From Nocardioides sp. Root140 (lineage in GTDB: Bacteria > Actinomycetota > Actinomycetes > Propionibacteriales > Nocardioidaceae), in assembly GCF_001426745.1 (NCBI RefSeq), contig NZ_LMFI01000001.1, positions 1,509,978-1,573,977 of the forward strand: DNA of 64,000 nt, read 5' to 3'. The position numbers and the translations under genes were made by a program. Below the pieces are notes generated by a model that saw only the letters and a list, made by a program, of their open reading frames with translations, was not told the DNA's origin and made no database searches. The stretch's first letter is position 1, and every line of letters starts with the position of its first letter. Shown here piece after piece: positions 48,268 to 57,637 of the stretch.

Positions 48268-50163
48268 TCAGACCTCGACCTTCACGAGTTTGGACATCAC
48301 CGTGAATCCGAGTGCCAACAGCACGCATGCGGCGAGACTCATCATGATCCCCAAGGGCTCCGTGTACATCACCCGGGCTGTGTCTGGGCGGATGAGAAGG
48401 AGGTAGAGGAACACGACAATCGGGAGAGCGCCGAGCACCCAGGCGGAGATGCGGCCCTCTGCGCTGAGCACCTGGACCTGCCGTCGCAGGTACTCGCGCT
48501 CGCGCAACGTGGTGGCCACCGTGGTCAGCAACTCGGCCAGGTTCCCACCGACCTCGCGCTGGATGCGGATCGCCATCACGACCCAACTGAAGTCTTCGCT
48601 CTCCATCCGCTCCGCGACACCATCGAGCGCTTCTTCGATCTCAACTCCGAGACGCTGTTCGATGAGTACCCGTCGCAGCTCGCCGACCATGGGCTCCTGG
48701 CCCTCACGCACAACGGTGTCGATGGCCTGGGGCATCGACAGTCCTGCCGACAACCCTCCGGCCATCAGGGTGAGCGTCTCGGCGAGTTGGCCATTGAAGG
48801 CCGCCAGGCGCTTGCTGTGACGGCGCTTGAGGTACAGGTAGGGAACGACAGCGCCGAGGATCAGGAAGACCACCATCACCGCGCCCCCACCGAGGATCAG
48901 CCCCACGAGACCTGCAGCGGCCGCCACACCGGCGTGGATCAGCAGCCACTCGGCTGCGGTCAGCGACAGCCCGGCGCCTGCGAGACGCTTGTTGAGCCGC
49001 TGCTCGAAGTCCCCCTTGACGAAGTTCTCGGTCAGCGCGACGGCCGACTCCTTGATGCTCGTCGGAGCGGGTTCACCCGACCGTTTGCCCTTCGCCCCGG
49101 TCTTAGCCTCGCCAAGGTAGGCGGAGACACGCCGCTGGGCCTCTGACTGCCCCTTGGCACCCATCATCACGATGCCGAGGACGACAGCGAGTCCGAGACC
49201 CAGTGCCAGAGCACCGAGCAACATCGCGTTCTTGCCGACCTTGGACTTTGCATGGGTGACAGGCTGCGGACCGGCGTCCGCCACGGCGATCGTGACCAGC
49301 GCCGAGTCGTCGTACGTCGAGTTTCCCGCGGTCAACCTCACCCCGAGGTTGACCTCAGGGACTGACTTCTGCGGAGCGGGGAACGTGACCAGCACCTGGC
49401 TGGCCAGGGCATCGGCCTGAGCGGTGAAGACACCCTTCAGCGCCTCCGGCTCGGCGTCAATGACGCTGCCGCCGCTGGCGTCGGAAATCTTCGACAGCAG
49501 CGCCCGGTTGGCCGGACGCTGATCGAGCGAGACGACGTCGACCACGACCTTCTGGTCGGTGGCCGCGGCCATCGCGTCCTCGATGGGCGCGCCACCGCCC
49601 TGGTCCATGCCATCCGAGAGCACCAGCACATTGCGTGCGCCGTCGGTGCCGGCGAGGTCTACGGCATTGACGACGGCGTCGTAGACGCGGGTGCCGAGAG
49701 TCAGCTCGATGTCATCAATTGCGTTGGCCAAGGTCGCGTGGTCCGTGGTCGGCTCGATGGTGCCCTGCACCGTGCCGGAGAAGGTGAGCAGGCCGATCTT
49801 CACGTCGTCGGGCGCCGCGTCGAGGAACGCCTTGGCGGCGGCCTTGGCGTCCTCGATCGGCGCACCTCGCATACTTCGACTGGTGTCGAGTGCCAGGACT
49901 GTAGTGCGTTCGATCTCGCCCGCCTCCACCGTCTTGGCCGATGCGTCGACGACGTCACCGTCGACCGTGACCACCAGGGACTCAAGATCAGGCGCAGCCC
50001 CACCAGGGAGCTTGTCCACCGCCAGCAGCACGGAGACCTTGCCGTTCGCGGACTCGACGTGGTCGATGTTGATCTCGTCAGACGCGTGCGCGGGAGTTGC
50101 GAGAAGCACGATCCCCACTGCCCCGAGAGTGGCAGCAGCCCGAGCCAGATTTTGCCTGGTCAC
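48268..50163 (-). CDS. tadB: VWA domain fused to TadB-like secretion F-domain protein
   Basis: A 631-residue protein. Signal peptide (1-27), a von Willebrand factor A domain (88-255) with MIDAS residues DTSRS (93-97), membrane helix 313-334, then a TadB-type F domain with three or so further helices (LAETLTLMAGGLSAGLSMPQAID, IQREVGGNLAELLTTVATTLRERE). Classical TadB proteins have only the second half. A single chain therefore joins an outside-facing metal-ion adhesion domain to the pilus motor platform. It overlaps the cpaF gene by four bases. Confidence 0.9.
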   Translation of the reverse strand: MTRQNLARAAATLGAVGIVLLATPAHASDEINIDHVESANGKVSVLLAVDKLPGGAAPDLESLVVTVDGDVVDASAKTVEAGEIERTTVLALDTSRSMRGAPIEDAKAAAKAFLDAAPDDVKIGLLTFSGTVQGTIEPTTDHATLANAIDDIELTLGTRVYDAVVNAVDLAGTDGARNVLVLSDGMDQGGGAPIEDAMAAATDQKVVVDVVSLDQRPANRALLSKISDASGGSVIDAEPEALKGVFTAQADALASQVLVTFPAPQKSVPEVNLGVRLTAGNSTYDDSALVTIAVADAGPQPVTHAKSKVGKNAMLLGALALGLGLAVVLGIVMMGAKGQSEAQRRVSAYLGEAKTGAKGKRSGEPAPTSIKESAVALTENFVKGDFEQRLNKRLAGAGLSLTAAEWLLIHAGVAAAAGLVGLILGGGAVMVVFLILGAVVPYLYLKRRHSKRLAAFNGQLAETLTLMAGGLSAGLSMPQAIDTVVREGQEPMVGELRRVLIEQRLGVEIEEALDGVAERMESEDFSWVVMAIRIQREVGGNLAELLTTVATTLREREYLRRQVQVLSAEGRISAWVLGALPIVVFLYLLLIRPDTARVMYTEPLGIMMSLAACVLLALGFTVMSKLVKVEV

Positions 50164-51545
50164 CGGTATGCCCCCATTGCGAACACTGCGGGGTCGACGA
50201 AGACATTGTGGTCGGCCAGCCTGTCCAGGAAGCGAGGCCGCAGACCTGTCGACTTGAGGTGACCACGAGCACGGCCGTGCTCGTCAAAGCCTGCGGAGTA
50301 GTCGAAGAGGAAGACATCCTGCATGGTGATGATGTCGCCTTCCATGCCAACGATCTCGCTGATCGCGGTGATTCGACGGGTGCCGTCCTTCAAGCGTGTC
50401 TGCTGGATGATCAGGTCGATGGCGCTGGCGGCCTGCTCACGAATGGCACGCACCGGAAGCTCCATGCCCGCCATCATCACCATGGTCTCCACACGGGCCA
50501 GAGCATCGCGTGGCGTATTCGCGTGGACGGTCGAGATGGAGCCGTCGTGGCCGGTGTTCATCGCCTGCAGCATGTCGAGAGCCGAGGCGTCACGGATCTC
50601 GCCGACGACGATGCGGTCGGGGCGCATACGAAGCGAGTTGCGCACCAGGTCGCGGATGTGGACCGCACCCTTGCCCTCGATGTTGGCCGGGCGGGACTCA
50701 AGGCGAAGCACGTGCTCCTGGTGGAGCCGAAGCTCGGCGGCGTCTTCAATGGTGACGATGCGCTCATCTTCCGGGATGAAGGAGGAGAGCACGTTGAGAG
50801 TCGTGGTCTTGCCGGCGCCGGTTCCACCCGAGACCAGGATGTTGAGCCGACCCTTGACACAGGCCTCCAGCAACGTGGCTGACTCGCGGCTCAGCGTGTC
50901 GAAGGAGATCAGGTCCTCGACCGTGTACGGGTCCTCGGAGAACTTCCGGATGGTGAGCTTGGAACCATCCAAGGCCAAGGGCGGGATGATCGCGTTGACA
51001 CGGCTGCCATCAGGAAGTCGGGCGTCGACCATCGGACTGACTTCGTCGACGCGGCGCCCGATCTTGCCCACGATCTTGTCGATGGTGCGACGCAGGTGCG
51101 CTTCATCGCTGAAGACGGCGTCGACCCTGGTCAGCTTTCCGTTGCGCTCGACAAAGATGTCCGTGGCGCTGTTGACCATGACCTCGGTGAGGTCGGGGTC
51201 ACGCAGAAGCGGCTCCAACGGACCGTAGCCGAGGATGTCGTCGGCGATCTCCTGGGTGATGCGCGTGCGGTCGGCCCCCGACATCGGCTGGTCTGTCGTC
51301 GCGATCGCAGTCTGCAGCGCGGCGCGCACCTGCACCTCGAGCTCGCTGGCCGTCATGTTGACGTCGTACAGCTTCGGCCCGAGCGCCGTCACCAGCTGGG
51401 CGTGGACGACCTTCTTGAGGTCGGCGAAAGGGTCACGCAGCGTCGGACGCTTCGCCCGATCCCCGGCCGGCACGCCCGCCTCCGGGTCGCTGTTGACCAG
51501 CGTCATGCTGCGCTGCGCCGCCTGGATGCGGTCTGCAAGTGCCAT
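50160..51545 (-). CDS. cpaF: CpaF/TadA-family pilus assembly ATPase
   Basis: Hexameric cytoplasmic ATPase that powers pilus assembly. The 461-residue product has an N-terminal helical region, then GYGPLEPLLRDPDLTEVMVN, Walker A ILVSGGTGAGKTTTL (about 235-249), the Asp box ERIVTIEDAAELRL, Walker B RMRPDRIVVGEIRD and the His box GHDGSISTVHAN. Sits one base after the cpaE-like gene and overlaps the VWA-TadB gene. Confidence 0.96.
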   Translation of the reverse strand: MALADRIQAAQRSMTLVNSDPEAGVPAGDRAKRPTLRDPFADLKKVVHAQLVTALGPKLYDVNMTASELEVQVRAALQTAIATTDQPMSGADRTRITQEIADDILGYGPLEPLLRDPDLTEVMVNSATDIFVERNGKLTRVDAVFSDEAHLRRTIDKIVGKIGRRVDEVSPMVDARLPDGSRVNAIIPPLALDGSKLTIRKFSEDPYTVEDLISFDTLSRESATLLEACVKGRLNILVSGGTGAGKTTTLNVLSSFIPEDERIVTIEDAAELRLHQEHVLRLESRPANIEGKGAVHIRDLVRNSLRMRPDRIVVGEIRDASALDMLQAMNTGHDGSISTVHANTPRDALARVETMVMMAGMELPVRAIREQAASAIDLIIQQTRLKDGTRRITAISEIVGMEGDIITMQDVFLFDYSAGFDEHGRARGHLKSTGLRPRFLDRLADHNVFVDPAVFAMGAYR

Positions 51546-51546
51546 G

Positions 51547-52731
51547 TCAGCTCACCTTCTTCATCCGGAGCTTGCGTCGGCTCCCCCGTCGAGACCCGGC
51601 CGACGCATCTTGGGCGGGAGTGGGTGCCGCGTCGGCGTACAACTGGCCGGCGAAGCTGGCCAGGGTCTTGCTGATCTGGTGTCCCGAGTTCGAGCGCACG
51701 ATGGCTTCGCCGCGGTTCACAGCAGCGAGCACGTCACGGCTCGAGGGAAGGCTGATCGTGGCGTTGACGCCGAGGGTCTCCTCGAACTCCTTGGCCGAGA
51801 GTCCCACCTTGGAGTCGGCCCGGTTGAGCACCAGACGCCACCGTTCACGCGGGAAGTTGAGAAGGTCGAGCGTTCCGGCGGCGAGCTTGAGGCTCTTCAA
51901 CGAGGGGATGTCCAGCGTGCCCACCACGATCAACATGTCGCTGTGGTCGAGGGCGGCGAGGGCGTGGTCATCGAACGCGCCCGAGGTGTCGACAACGACG
52001 GCGTCGAACATGGTCTTGAGAGTGGCCAGCACGGAGGAGACCTGGTCGGGTTGCACGTGAGTCTCGAGCTGCACCGGGGCGGCGAGGACACTGAGCCGCT
52101 CTGAATGCGAACTCAGCAAGGACTCGATGCCGCTCGGGTCGATGCGCCCAGACAGTTGAGTCAGGTCGGCCAGGGTGTGCAGCGGGGTCAGCTGCAACAT
52201 GATCGCCACGTCTCCGCACTGCACGTCGAGGTCAACGATGCAGACGCGGTGGCCTTGGTCCGCCAAGGAGGCCGCGACGTTGGTGGCCACCATGCTCTTG
52301 CCGACGCCACCCTTGGTGGAGAAGACCGTGAACAAGGCACCGTCCTTTGCCTCGGCCGCACGATCCGCAGTTCCACTCATGGCGTGGGCAAGAGTGCGGG
52401 CCCGACCGACCGCGCTTCCGAGGCCGGCGAGGTCATTGGCTTCGAGAACGTCGCGCATCCCGGAGCGAAGCGCAGCAGCCAGCACGTCGTTGTCGACAAC
52501 GCCGCGCAACATGATCACGCTGAGCGCAGGACGATGGATCCGGCTGGCCTCGGCGAAGGCGCGTGCAGCACCCGCGTCGACCGAGGTGCCCACGACGACG
52601 GCGTACTCGTGGGTGTGCTGGTCCAGGTGTTCCTGCAACCGGTCGAGGGAGTCGACCACCGTCACGTCAGCACCCAGCTCTTCACGCACGAGGCGGATGA
52701 GCTCGAGGTCCTGCTCAACCAGGGTGGTCAT
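51547..52731 (-). CDS. CpaE/TadZ-like ParA-type ATPase
   Basis: A 394-residue protein. The N-terminal receiver-like domain (residues 1-115) has no obvious phospho-acceptor; the C-terminal MinD/ParA-type ATPase has the deviant Walker A VFSTKGGVGKSMVATNVAASL and CIVDLDVQCGDVAIML. TadZ/CpaE localises the pilus machine. Overlaps cpaB by four bases and precedes cpaF by one. Confidence 0.9.
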   Translation of the reverse strand: MTTLVEQDLELIRLVREELGADVTVVDSLDRLQEHLDQHTHEYAVVVGTSVDAGAARAFAEASRIHRPALSVIMLRGVVDNDVLAAALRSGMRDVLEANDLAGLGSAVGRARTLAHAMSGTADRAAEAKDGALFTVFSTKGGVGKSMVATNVAASLADQGHRVCIVDLDVQCGDVAIMLQLTPLHTLADLTQLSGRIDPSGIESLLSSHSERLSVLAAPVQLETHVQPDQVSSVLATLKTMFDAVVVDTSGAFDDHALAALDHSDMLIVVGTLDIPSLKSLKLAAGTLDLLNFPRERWRLVLNRADSKVGLSAKEFEETLGVNATISLPSSRDVLAAVNRGEAIVRSNSGHQISKTLASFAGQLYADAAPTPAQDASAGSRRGSRRKLRMKKVS

Positions 52732-53504
52732 TGCCCGATCCCCGCGAAGACTTCCGGCATGATGTCGCGGACGACGACGCCCGGTCCGTCCTTGACCTTT
52801 GACTTCTCACTCAGCAGCGCAAAGGAGAGATCACCGTTGCGATCGGCGAAGATCAGCTTCTCGGCCTGCTCCTGATCCACCGCGAGAGTGAGGATCGTGC
52901 GTGGAATCTCCTCAGTGGTCTCGCCTTCCTTGGTCTTGGTCGTCTTCGAGGTGATGGTCGTCGTTCCGACACCGATCACCTGCACCTTCGAGACCAGCAG
53001 TCGCGTGTAGGTCGAGAGCTTCTGGGTGCTGCCGTCGGCCTTGATCGCCTCGGGGTCACCGGACGCGAAGATCGCCACCTCGGAGCCTGGGATCACGAAG
53101 CCGGCCACACGGGCTGGGTCAGTGAGGTCGACGCTGATGGCGAGCTTGTCGTCGGGGATCGTCAGAGCGGCCTCGGAGCCGGCAGCACCGAACTTCTTGC
53201 TGATGATCTGCTCGCCCGGGTAGATGGCACCGAGGGCCACGTCGTTGGTGATCGAGTTGGTCGAGGTCAGTGCTCCGTCGACCATGTCGTCGCGCACCAC
53301 CTCGGTCGTCTCGAACTTGCCAGCCGACTGCGCATCCTTGACGGACTCGCCTGCGTCGATGGTGTCCGTGACGGTGAGCACCTCGACCAGCTCCTGGCCT
53401 TCTGTGGCCCGGGCGTCGATGCCCTGCACGTACATCACGATCATCGCAGTGCCGAGCGCTGCGATGAACAGCGCCGCCATCAGGAGGATTGAGCGTCTTG
53501 CCAT
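52728..53504 (-). CDS. cpaB: CpaB/RcpC-like pilus assembly protein
   Basis: A 258-residue protein with one N-terminal membrane helix (LLMAALFIAALGTAMIVMYVQG), a SAF domain (EVLTVTDTIDAGESVKDAQ...NDVALGAIYPGEQIISKKF) and a second half typical of the family (VDLTDPARVAGFVIPGSEVAIF). In the related CpaB/RcpC proteins it lies in the envelope and aids pilin export. A 42-base gap separates it from tadG. Confidence 0.9.
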   Translation of the reverse strand: MARRSILLMAALFIAALGTAMIVMYVQGIDARATEGQELVEVLTVTDTIDAGESVKDAQSAGKFETTEVVRDDMVDGALTSTNSITNDVALGAIYPGEQIISKKFGAAGSEAALTIPDDKLAISVDLTDPARVAGFVIPGSEVAIFASGDPEAIKADGSTQKLSTYTRLLVSKVQVIGVGTTTITSKTTKTKEGETTEEIPRTILTLAVDQEQAEKLIFADRNGDLSFALLSEKSKVKDGPGVVVRDIMPEVFAGIGQ

Positions 53505-53546
53505 GGTGTTGTCCTTGTCGCTTGATGTCTTGTTCGCCCCGAGTCG

Positions 53547-55265
53547 TCAGTCGACGAGGACGATTACCTTGGTGCCGACGCCGAGATACGTCATGACAGG
53601 GCCGCCGGACATGCTCTCCGGCAACGCGTCAGGGTCGAAGAAGACGACCTTCAGACTTTCGATTCCGGCACTTGCGAAACTCAGCCCGTTGTCGGTGCTG
53701 GAGTCGAGCACGCTGGCAGCCTTGGTCGATCCACCAAGCTCGCCAGTGATGAAAGCCGGTCGGAAGTCGACAATGGAGTAGTGGTTCGAGTTGCCATTGC
53801 TGGGTTGCACCTCGAAGACCGGCACCCAGAAGAACCGCGGAGACTTGAAGATGTCGGCGTTGATGACCTCGCCGCTGTTGTAACCCGGAGCGGCGATCGT
53901 GCTTATCGTCGTCGAGGAGTTGGTGAAGAAGCAGGTCAACGTGTCGTCGTTGATCATGTACTTAGTGCCCTGGATCCTGGGCGTCTCGAAGTCACTCGAC
54001 CCGCCGTTCCGATCGCAGCCGCTCGCGGTCGGTGTCTTGTCGAGCCGGCCAGGCGTCCCATTGGCTGGGCCGGTGATCAGTCCTGCCGTGGCGGGGTTGC
54101 CCGCAAAGCCAGTTTGCGCCTGGACGCAGTTGGTGCCGTCATCGGTGGGATCGACGGCCCCTCCGACGCCGGGTGTGCAGTAGCCGTTCGTGCCCCCTAG
54201 CGTAGTCAGGTCGAAATCGACCTTCGTCGCCATGTTCCACGCGATCGCGTTGGTCGCATTGGCGCTCGGGTCGAGGTGCGGCAAGTCGATCGTGCCGAAG
54301 TTCCCCTCATTGCTCGCCCCCGCGCACTCCAGCAGGGGGTCGCCGACCCTGAGCGGCAGTGCGGTCTGCGGGGAACTCCAGTGGGCTCCGTTGTCCCTCG
54401 AGACTCGCACCCACCACACCTTCTCGACGCTGCGCACCGTGGAGGGGATCTCGGTGAGGTGGATCTGTCCCGCGGTGACGGTGAACGGCACCGGCGAGGC
54501 TGTGATCGGTATCTTCACGATCGACCCGTCCTCGGTGGAGAACGAGATCGCGTTCACTCCGACCAGGCTCTTGTTCTGCGGGTTCGCGGAAGCGTAGATG
54601 TCGAGCGCGCTGAACTGGTTCAGCGTGATCACCTGCGGGTTGACACCACCCGGCGCCGCGTTCAGGTTCACGTCCGGATAGGGCACGAATGCGCCCGTGC
54701 TCTCGGGAAGTGCCGGAACGTAGACCGTCTCGTGGCCACCGGGCGGATCGAGTAGGGTCTGCGGGCCGTAGTCACAGCCTGAGACCGCGAACGCAGGCAT
54801 CACGCCCGTAGCCGGAGAGTAGACTCCGGCCTCGGCGTAGGCGGGCACCTCAACGCCGGTGACGTTGGTGACTGCCTTGGCCAAGCCGAACTCCACTGTC
54901 GCGTCCGGCGCCCACAACTTCACGTTCCAGCCGGTGCACTTGATGAATCCGGTGGGGTCGCTCGGCGATCCGGTCAGGTCGACATTGATGGGGTCGCCGG
55001 AGTTGTCGATCCAGTTGTCCCGCAGGTACTTCGTTGCAGCGTCGACGGCACCGGAACTACAGGTGTTCGTGCCATTCAACTCGGCCGCGGCGGCGAGCAC
55101 GGCCTGGTCCACTGCGCTTTGCAGTGAAGATCGCTTGGCATAGACCTGCCCGACGTCGACAGCCATGGCGCTGGCGCCCAAGAGAACGAGGGACAGCAGG
55201 GCGAAGAGCACCGCCGTTGCACCGCGGTCGTCTCGCAGCCGGTCGAACCCCAGCAGGCGCTTCAT
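53547..55265 (-). CDS. TadG-like pseudopilin/envelope protein
   Basis: A 572-residue protein. The N-terminal Tad-like segment (RDDRGATAVLFALLSLVLLGASAMAVDVGQVYAKRSSLQSAVDQA) is followed by a large extracellular region of about 520 residues with many cysteines and Asn/Gly/Pro-rich beta sequence. TadG-type proteins are thought to sit at the cell surface with the pilus. Overlaps the TadE-like gene by four bases. Confidence 0.85.
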   Translation of the reverse strand: MKRLLGFDRLRDDRGATAVLFALLSLVLLGASAMAVDVGQVYAKRSSLQSAVDQAVLAAAAELNGTNTCSSGAVDAATKYLRDNWIDNSGDPINVDLTGSPSDPTGFIKCTGWNVKLWAPDATVEFGLAKAVTNVTGVEVPAYAEAGVYSPATGVMPAFAVSGCDYGPQTLLDPPGGHETVYVPALPESTGAFVPYPDVNLNAAPGGVNPQVITLNQFSALDIYASANPQNKSLVGVNAISFSTEDGSIVKIPITASPVPFTVTAGQIHLTEIPSTVRSVEKVWWVRVSRDNGAHWSSPQTALPLRVGDPLLECAGASNEGNFGTIDLPHLDPSANATNAIAWNMATKVDFDLTTLGGTNGYCTPGVGGAVDPTDDGTNCVQAQTGFAGNPATAGLITGPANGTPGRLDKTPTASGCDRNGGSSDFETPRIQGTKYMINDDTLTCFFTNSSTTISTIAAPGYNSGEVINADIFKSPRFFWVPVFEVQPSNGNSNHYSIVDFRPAFITGELGGSTKAASVLDSSTDNGLSFASAGIESLKVVFFDPDALPESMSGGPVMTYLGVGTKVIVLVD

Positions 55266-55699
55266 GAGCAGTCCTGGACGTCTTCAACCCGAGCGGAGGC
55301 TTTCTTGGTCACGGCTGGGAAAGCGGGGAGGAATCCGCCGATGGATGGAGCCGAGTAGGTGACGATGACTGTCACCTGATCGCCGGTTTCTCGCCCGGCT
55401 CCGGTGTTGCCCGAGCTCTTCACAAAGCTGTGGGACACCGCGATGGTTCCGCTCGCGGCCCCGCCCACGAAGTCCTTCACCTTTTGGTCGTTGGCGGCTT
55501 CGGCGCCGCATGGTGCAACGGCGTACCGCCTCGCTCCCTCTCGCGCCGCGTTGGCGCCGGTCTGGTATGACCAGAAGTAGACGGAAGCCTGGATGATGCC
55601 GAAGAGCAGCATCAGCAGCAGCACCGAGACGAGCGCGAATTCGACGGCAGCCGCACCGCGCTCATCGCGCGTGCGTGCTCGTTTGTGTTCCCCACACAT
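55262..55699 (-). CDS. TadE-like pseudopilin, first gene of the Tad operon
   Basis: A 145-residue protein with the TadE signature RDERGAAAVEFALVSVLLLMLLFGIIQ and a C-terminal domain with cysteines (APCGAE, VQDCS). Minor pilin/assembly factor of the Flp pilus. It begins the operon tadE-tadG-cpaB-cpaE-cpaF-VWA/tadB-tadC-kinase-regulator, with a promoter presumably in the 165 bases before the BI-1 terminator. The ribosome site is weak. Confidence 0.88.
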   Translation of the reverse strand: MCGEHKRARTRDERGAAAVEFALVSVLLLMLLFGIIQASVYFWSYQTGANAAREGARRYAVAPCGAEAANDQKVKDFVGGAASGTIAVSHSFVKSSGNTGAGRETGDQVTVIVTYSAPSIGGFLPAFPAVTKKASARVEDVQDCS

Positions 55700-55863
55700 C
55701 TGCCCACCCCTTGGTCTCCGGCCATCCCCCGGCCAAAACGGACATTAGGTGCCCACGGAGAGCCAGATACGTGAAACCCCCTATTTAGGCCCTCTTGTCC
55801 ACAGAGACCACCCGTATGGACTAGACCGGGGTGGCCCGAAGTGGGTAGGCCCACTAAATGCAA

Positions 55864-55894
55864 CGAGGCGCTCCCCAAATTGGGGAGCGCCTCG
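55864..55894 (-). terminator. Terminator after BI-1 gene
   Basis: Thirteen-base perfect stem CGAGGCGCTCCCC/GGGGAGCGCCTCG with an AAATT loop, about 40 bases past the BI-1 stop in the leftward direction. It separates BI-1 from the tad operon promoter region. Confidence 0.8.
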
Positions 55895-55934
55895 CGAAGA
55901 TCCGCCGTGGCGGAACTGGGGTGTCAGACCTGGG

Positions 55935-56825
55935 TCAGTCCTGGCTGAAGAAGGCCAGGATGCGCAGCAGGTTGGTGTAGATCCAGACCAGGCTCACGGT
56001 CATCGCGAACGCCGCGCGCCACGACTCCTTCTCGGGGAGACCGGCGGCGACGCCCTTCTCCACGAAGTCGAAGTCCATGATCAGCATGAACACACCGAGG
56101 ATCAGGCCGGCGAAGGCGGTGATCATGCCGAGGCCACTGACGCCGAACAGACCGATCTGGGCACCGAACATGCCCAGCACGAGCTCCATCAGCGAAAGCC
56201 CGATCATGCCGAAGACAGCTGCGATCACGAACTTCTGGAACTTCGCGCCAACCTTGATGTTGAAGAACTTGTAGGCAGCGAGCGTGCCGGCGAAGGCAGC
56301 GAAGGTGCCGATCACGGCTCCGCTGACCACGCCCTGACCGAACTGGGCGTCGAACAGCTTGCTGAGGCCGCCGAGGGCGACACCCTCGAAGGCACAGAAG
56401 AGCAGCACGAGGGCCGGGCTGACGCTGCGCTTGAAGGAGTTGACCATCGACAGTGCGAAGGCGCCGAGGCTACCGATCGTCACTGCGGCAATGAGCTGGT
56501 TGAGGTCGCTCTGCGTCAGGTTGGCGTTGTCCTTGATCTCGGGCGTGAGGATCCACGTCGCGAGCGCGGTCACGATGACCAGGCCCAGCGAGATCGCGGT
56601 CTTCTGCACGACCGAGTCGATCGTCATGCGGCCCTGGTCGACCTGGCCCTGTCCGTAGCCGGTCTGCCCCGGCGCACCGGTGCCCCACTGCGACGGATCG
56701 GAGACGGGCTGCTGGCCGTAGCCCGGGTACGTCTGGCCGTTGCCGGCGTAGGTCTGGTTGCCATAGGCGTTGGCCTGCCCGTTGAACTCGGGCGAGCGGT
56801 TGAACACCGGGTTGTTGCTCTTCAT
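55935..56825 (-). CDS. Bax inhibitor-1/YccA family membrane protein
   Basis: A 296-residue BI-1-type protein with seven membrane helices; the N-terminal 65 residues are low-complexity, rich in Asn, Gln, Gly and Tyr (NQTYAGNGQTYPGYGQQP). Family motif FAGLILGVFMLIMDFDFVE near the C-terminus. Bacterial members include pH-sensitive calcium-leak channels (YetJ); the role here is inferred only. Strong ribosome site AAGGAGGAG. Confidence 0.93.
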   Translation of the reverse strand: MKSNNPVFNRSPEFNGQANAYGNQTYAGNGQTYPGYGQQPVSDPSQWGTGAPGQTGYGQGQVDQGRMTIDSVVQKTAISLGLVIVTALATWILTPEIKDNANLTQSDLNQLIAAVTIGSLGAFALSMVNSFKRSVSPALVLLFCAFEGVALGGLSKLFDAQFGQGVVSGAVIGTFAAFAGTLAAYKFFNIKVGAKFQKFVIAAVFGMIGLSLMELVLGMFGAQIGLFGVSGLGMITAFAGLILGVFMLIMDFDFVEKGVAAGLPEKESWRAAFAMTVSLVWIYTNLLRILAFFSQD

Positions 56826-57025
56826 GGTGGTCTCCTCCTTGGAGGCCGGGCGGTGCCGTCGCTCTGACGACTCCCACGTGCATCTTCAGTCTAGGGGCTG
56901 CCTGCATGAGTGAAAACGAATGGCCTGCGTCGAATGTTCCTGATGAGGCTGGTGTTCTGTTGGTATCACGCTTGGTCTCGAGACGGCGCTGGCGCGCCTC
57001 ATCAACCAGCGGGGAGGATCGAGGC

Positions 57026-57454
57026 ATGCGCGTGCGGATCGAGGGCCACCACCTGCCGGGCCGGGCGTACGCCGAGCACCCGAACGTGCACGTGGCGGTG
57101 CAGGTGGGTCGGCTCCCCCACCAGCCGGTGCGGGGTGACGCGCGCGAGGCGAGCTGGGAGCTCGACGTACGCGTGGTGCCCACCGACGACGGCCCGGACT
57201 GGCGTGGCGACGCCGTGCACGGTCGCCGCGGCGAGCGCTTCCTCTACCTGACGTGGGGCGACGTGTCGGACGGCGAGTGGGTCATGTTCCGCCGGGCCAA
57301 GCTGATGGTCGGCGACATCGATGCGGCGCTGGTCTCGGTCGCTGACAAGGACGCAGACCGCGTGCTCGTGGCGCGGGTCCACCTCACCGACGACTATGGC
57401 TGCCCGCGTTGCGCACGCGTGCGGGCACCGGCGATCGAGTGGAGCGTGGAGTAG
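57026..57454 (+). CDS. DUF5990-family protein
   Basis: A 142-residue protein matching the DUF5990 style (MRVRIEGHHLPGR, VAVQVG, WELDV...GPDWRGDAVHGRRGERFLYLTWG). Function unknown. The ATG at 57026 has GAGG and GGGAGG close upstream. Its stop is immediately followed by the stop of a small leftward gene. Confidence 0.85.
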   Translation: MRVRIEGHHLPGRAYAEHPNVHVAVQVGRLPHQPVRGDAREASWELDVRVVPTDDGPDWRGDAVHGRRGERFLYLTWGDVSDGEWVMFRRAKLMVGDIDAALVSVADKDADRVLVARVHLTDDYGCPRCARVRAPAIEWSVE

Positions 57455-57556
57455 CTACCTCTTGCGGCGGGCCCACTCGCCGTACGCCTGGAAGGTGAGC
57501 CCCATGACGCCGAGAAACAGGGCGAATGTCAGCAACAGACCGAAGACTTCGCTCAC
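57455..57556 (-). CDS. 33-residue small membrane protein
   Basis: The frame starts at a GTG, preceded by an exceptionally good AAGGAGG ribosome site six bases away, and encodes one hydrophobic helix (VFGLLLTFALFLGVMGLTFQ) followed by a positive tail ARRKR. Too short for standard ORF cut-offs. The ribosome site and hydrophobic-then-basic design make it a credible gene of unknown function. Confidence 0.65.
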   Translation of the reverse strand: MSEVFGLLLTFALFLGVMGLTFQAYGEWARRKR

Positions 57557-57637
57557 GGCTGTCCTCCTTGTAGTAGACCCCCTGCCCACCCGAAAGACTC
57601 GTTACCCAGAGTACGCCGGCGCCAAACCCGAGCGGAT

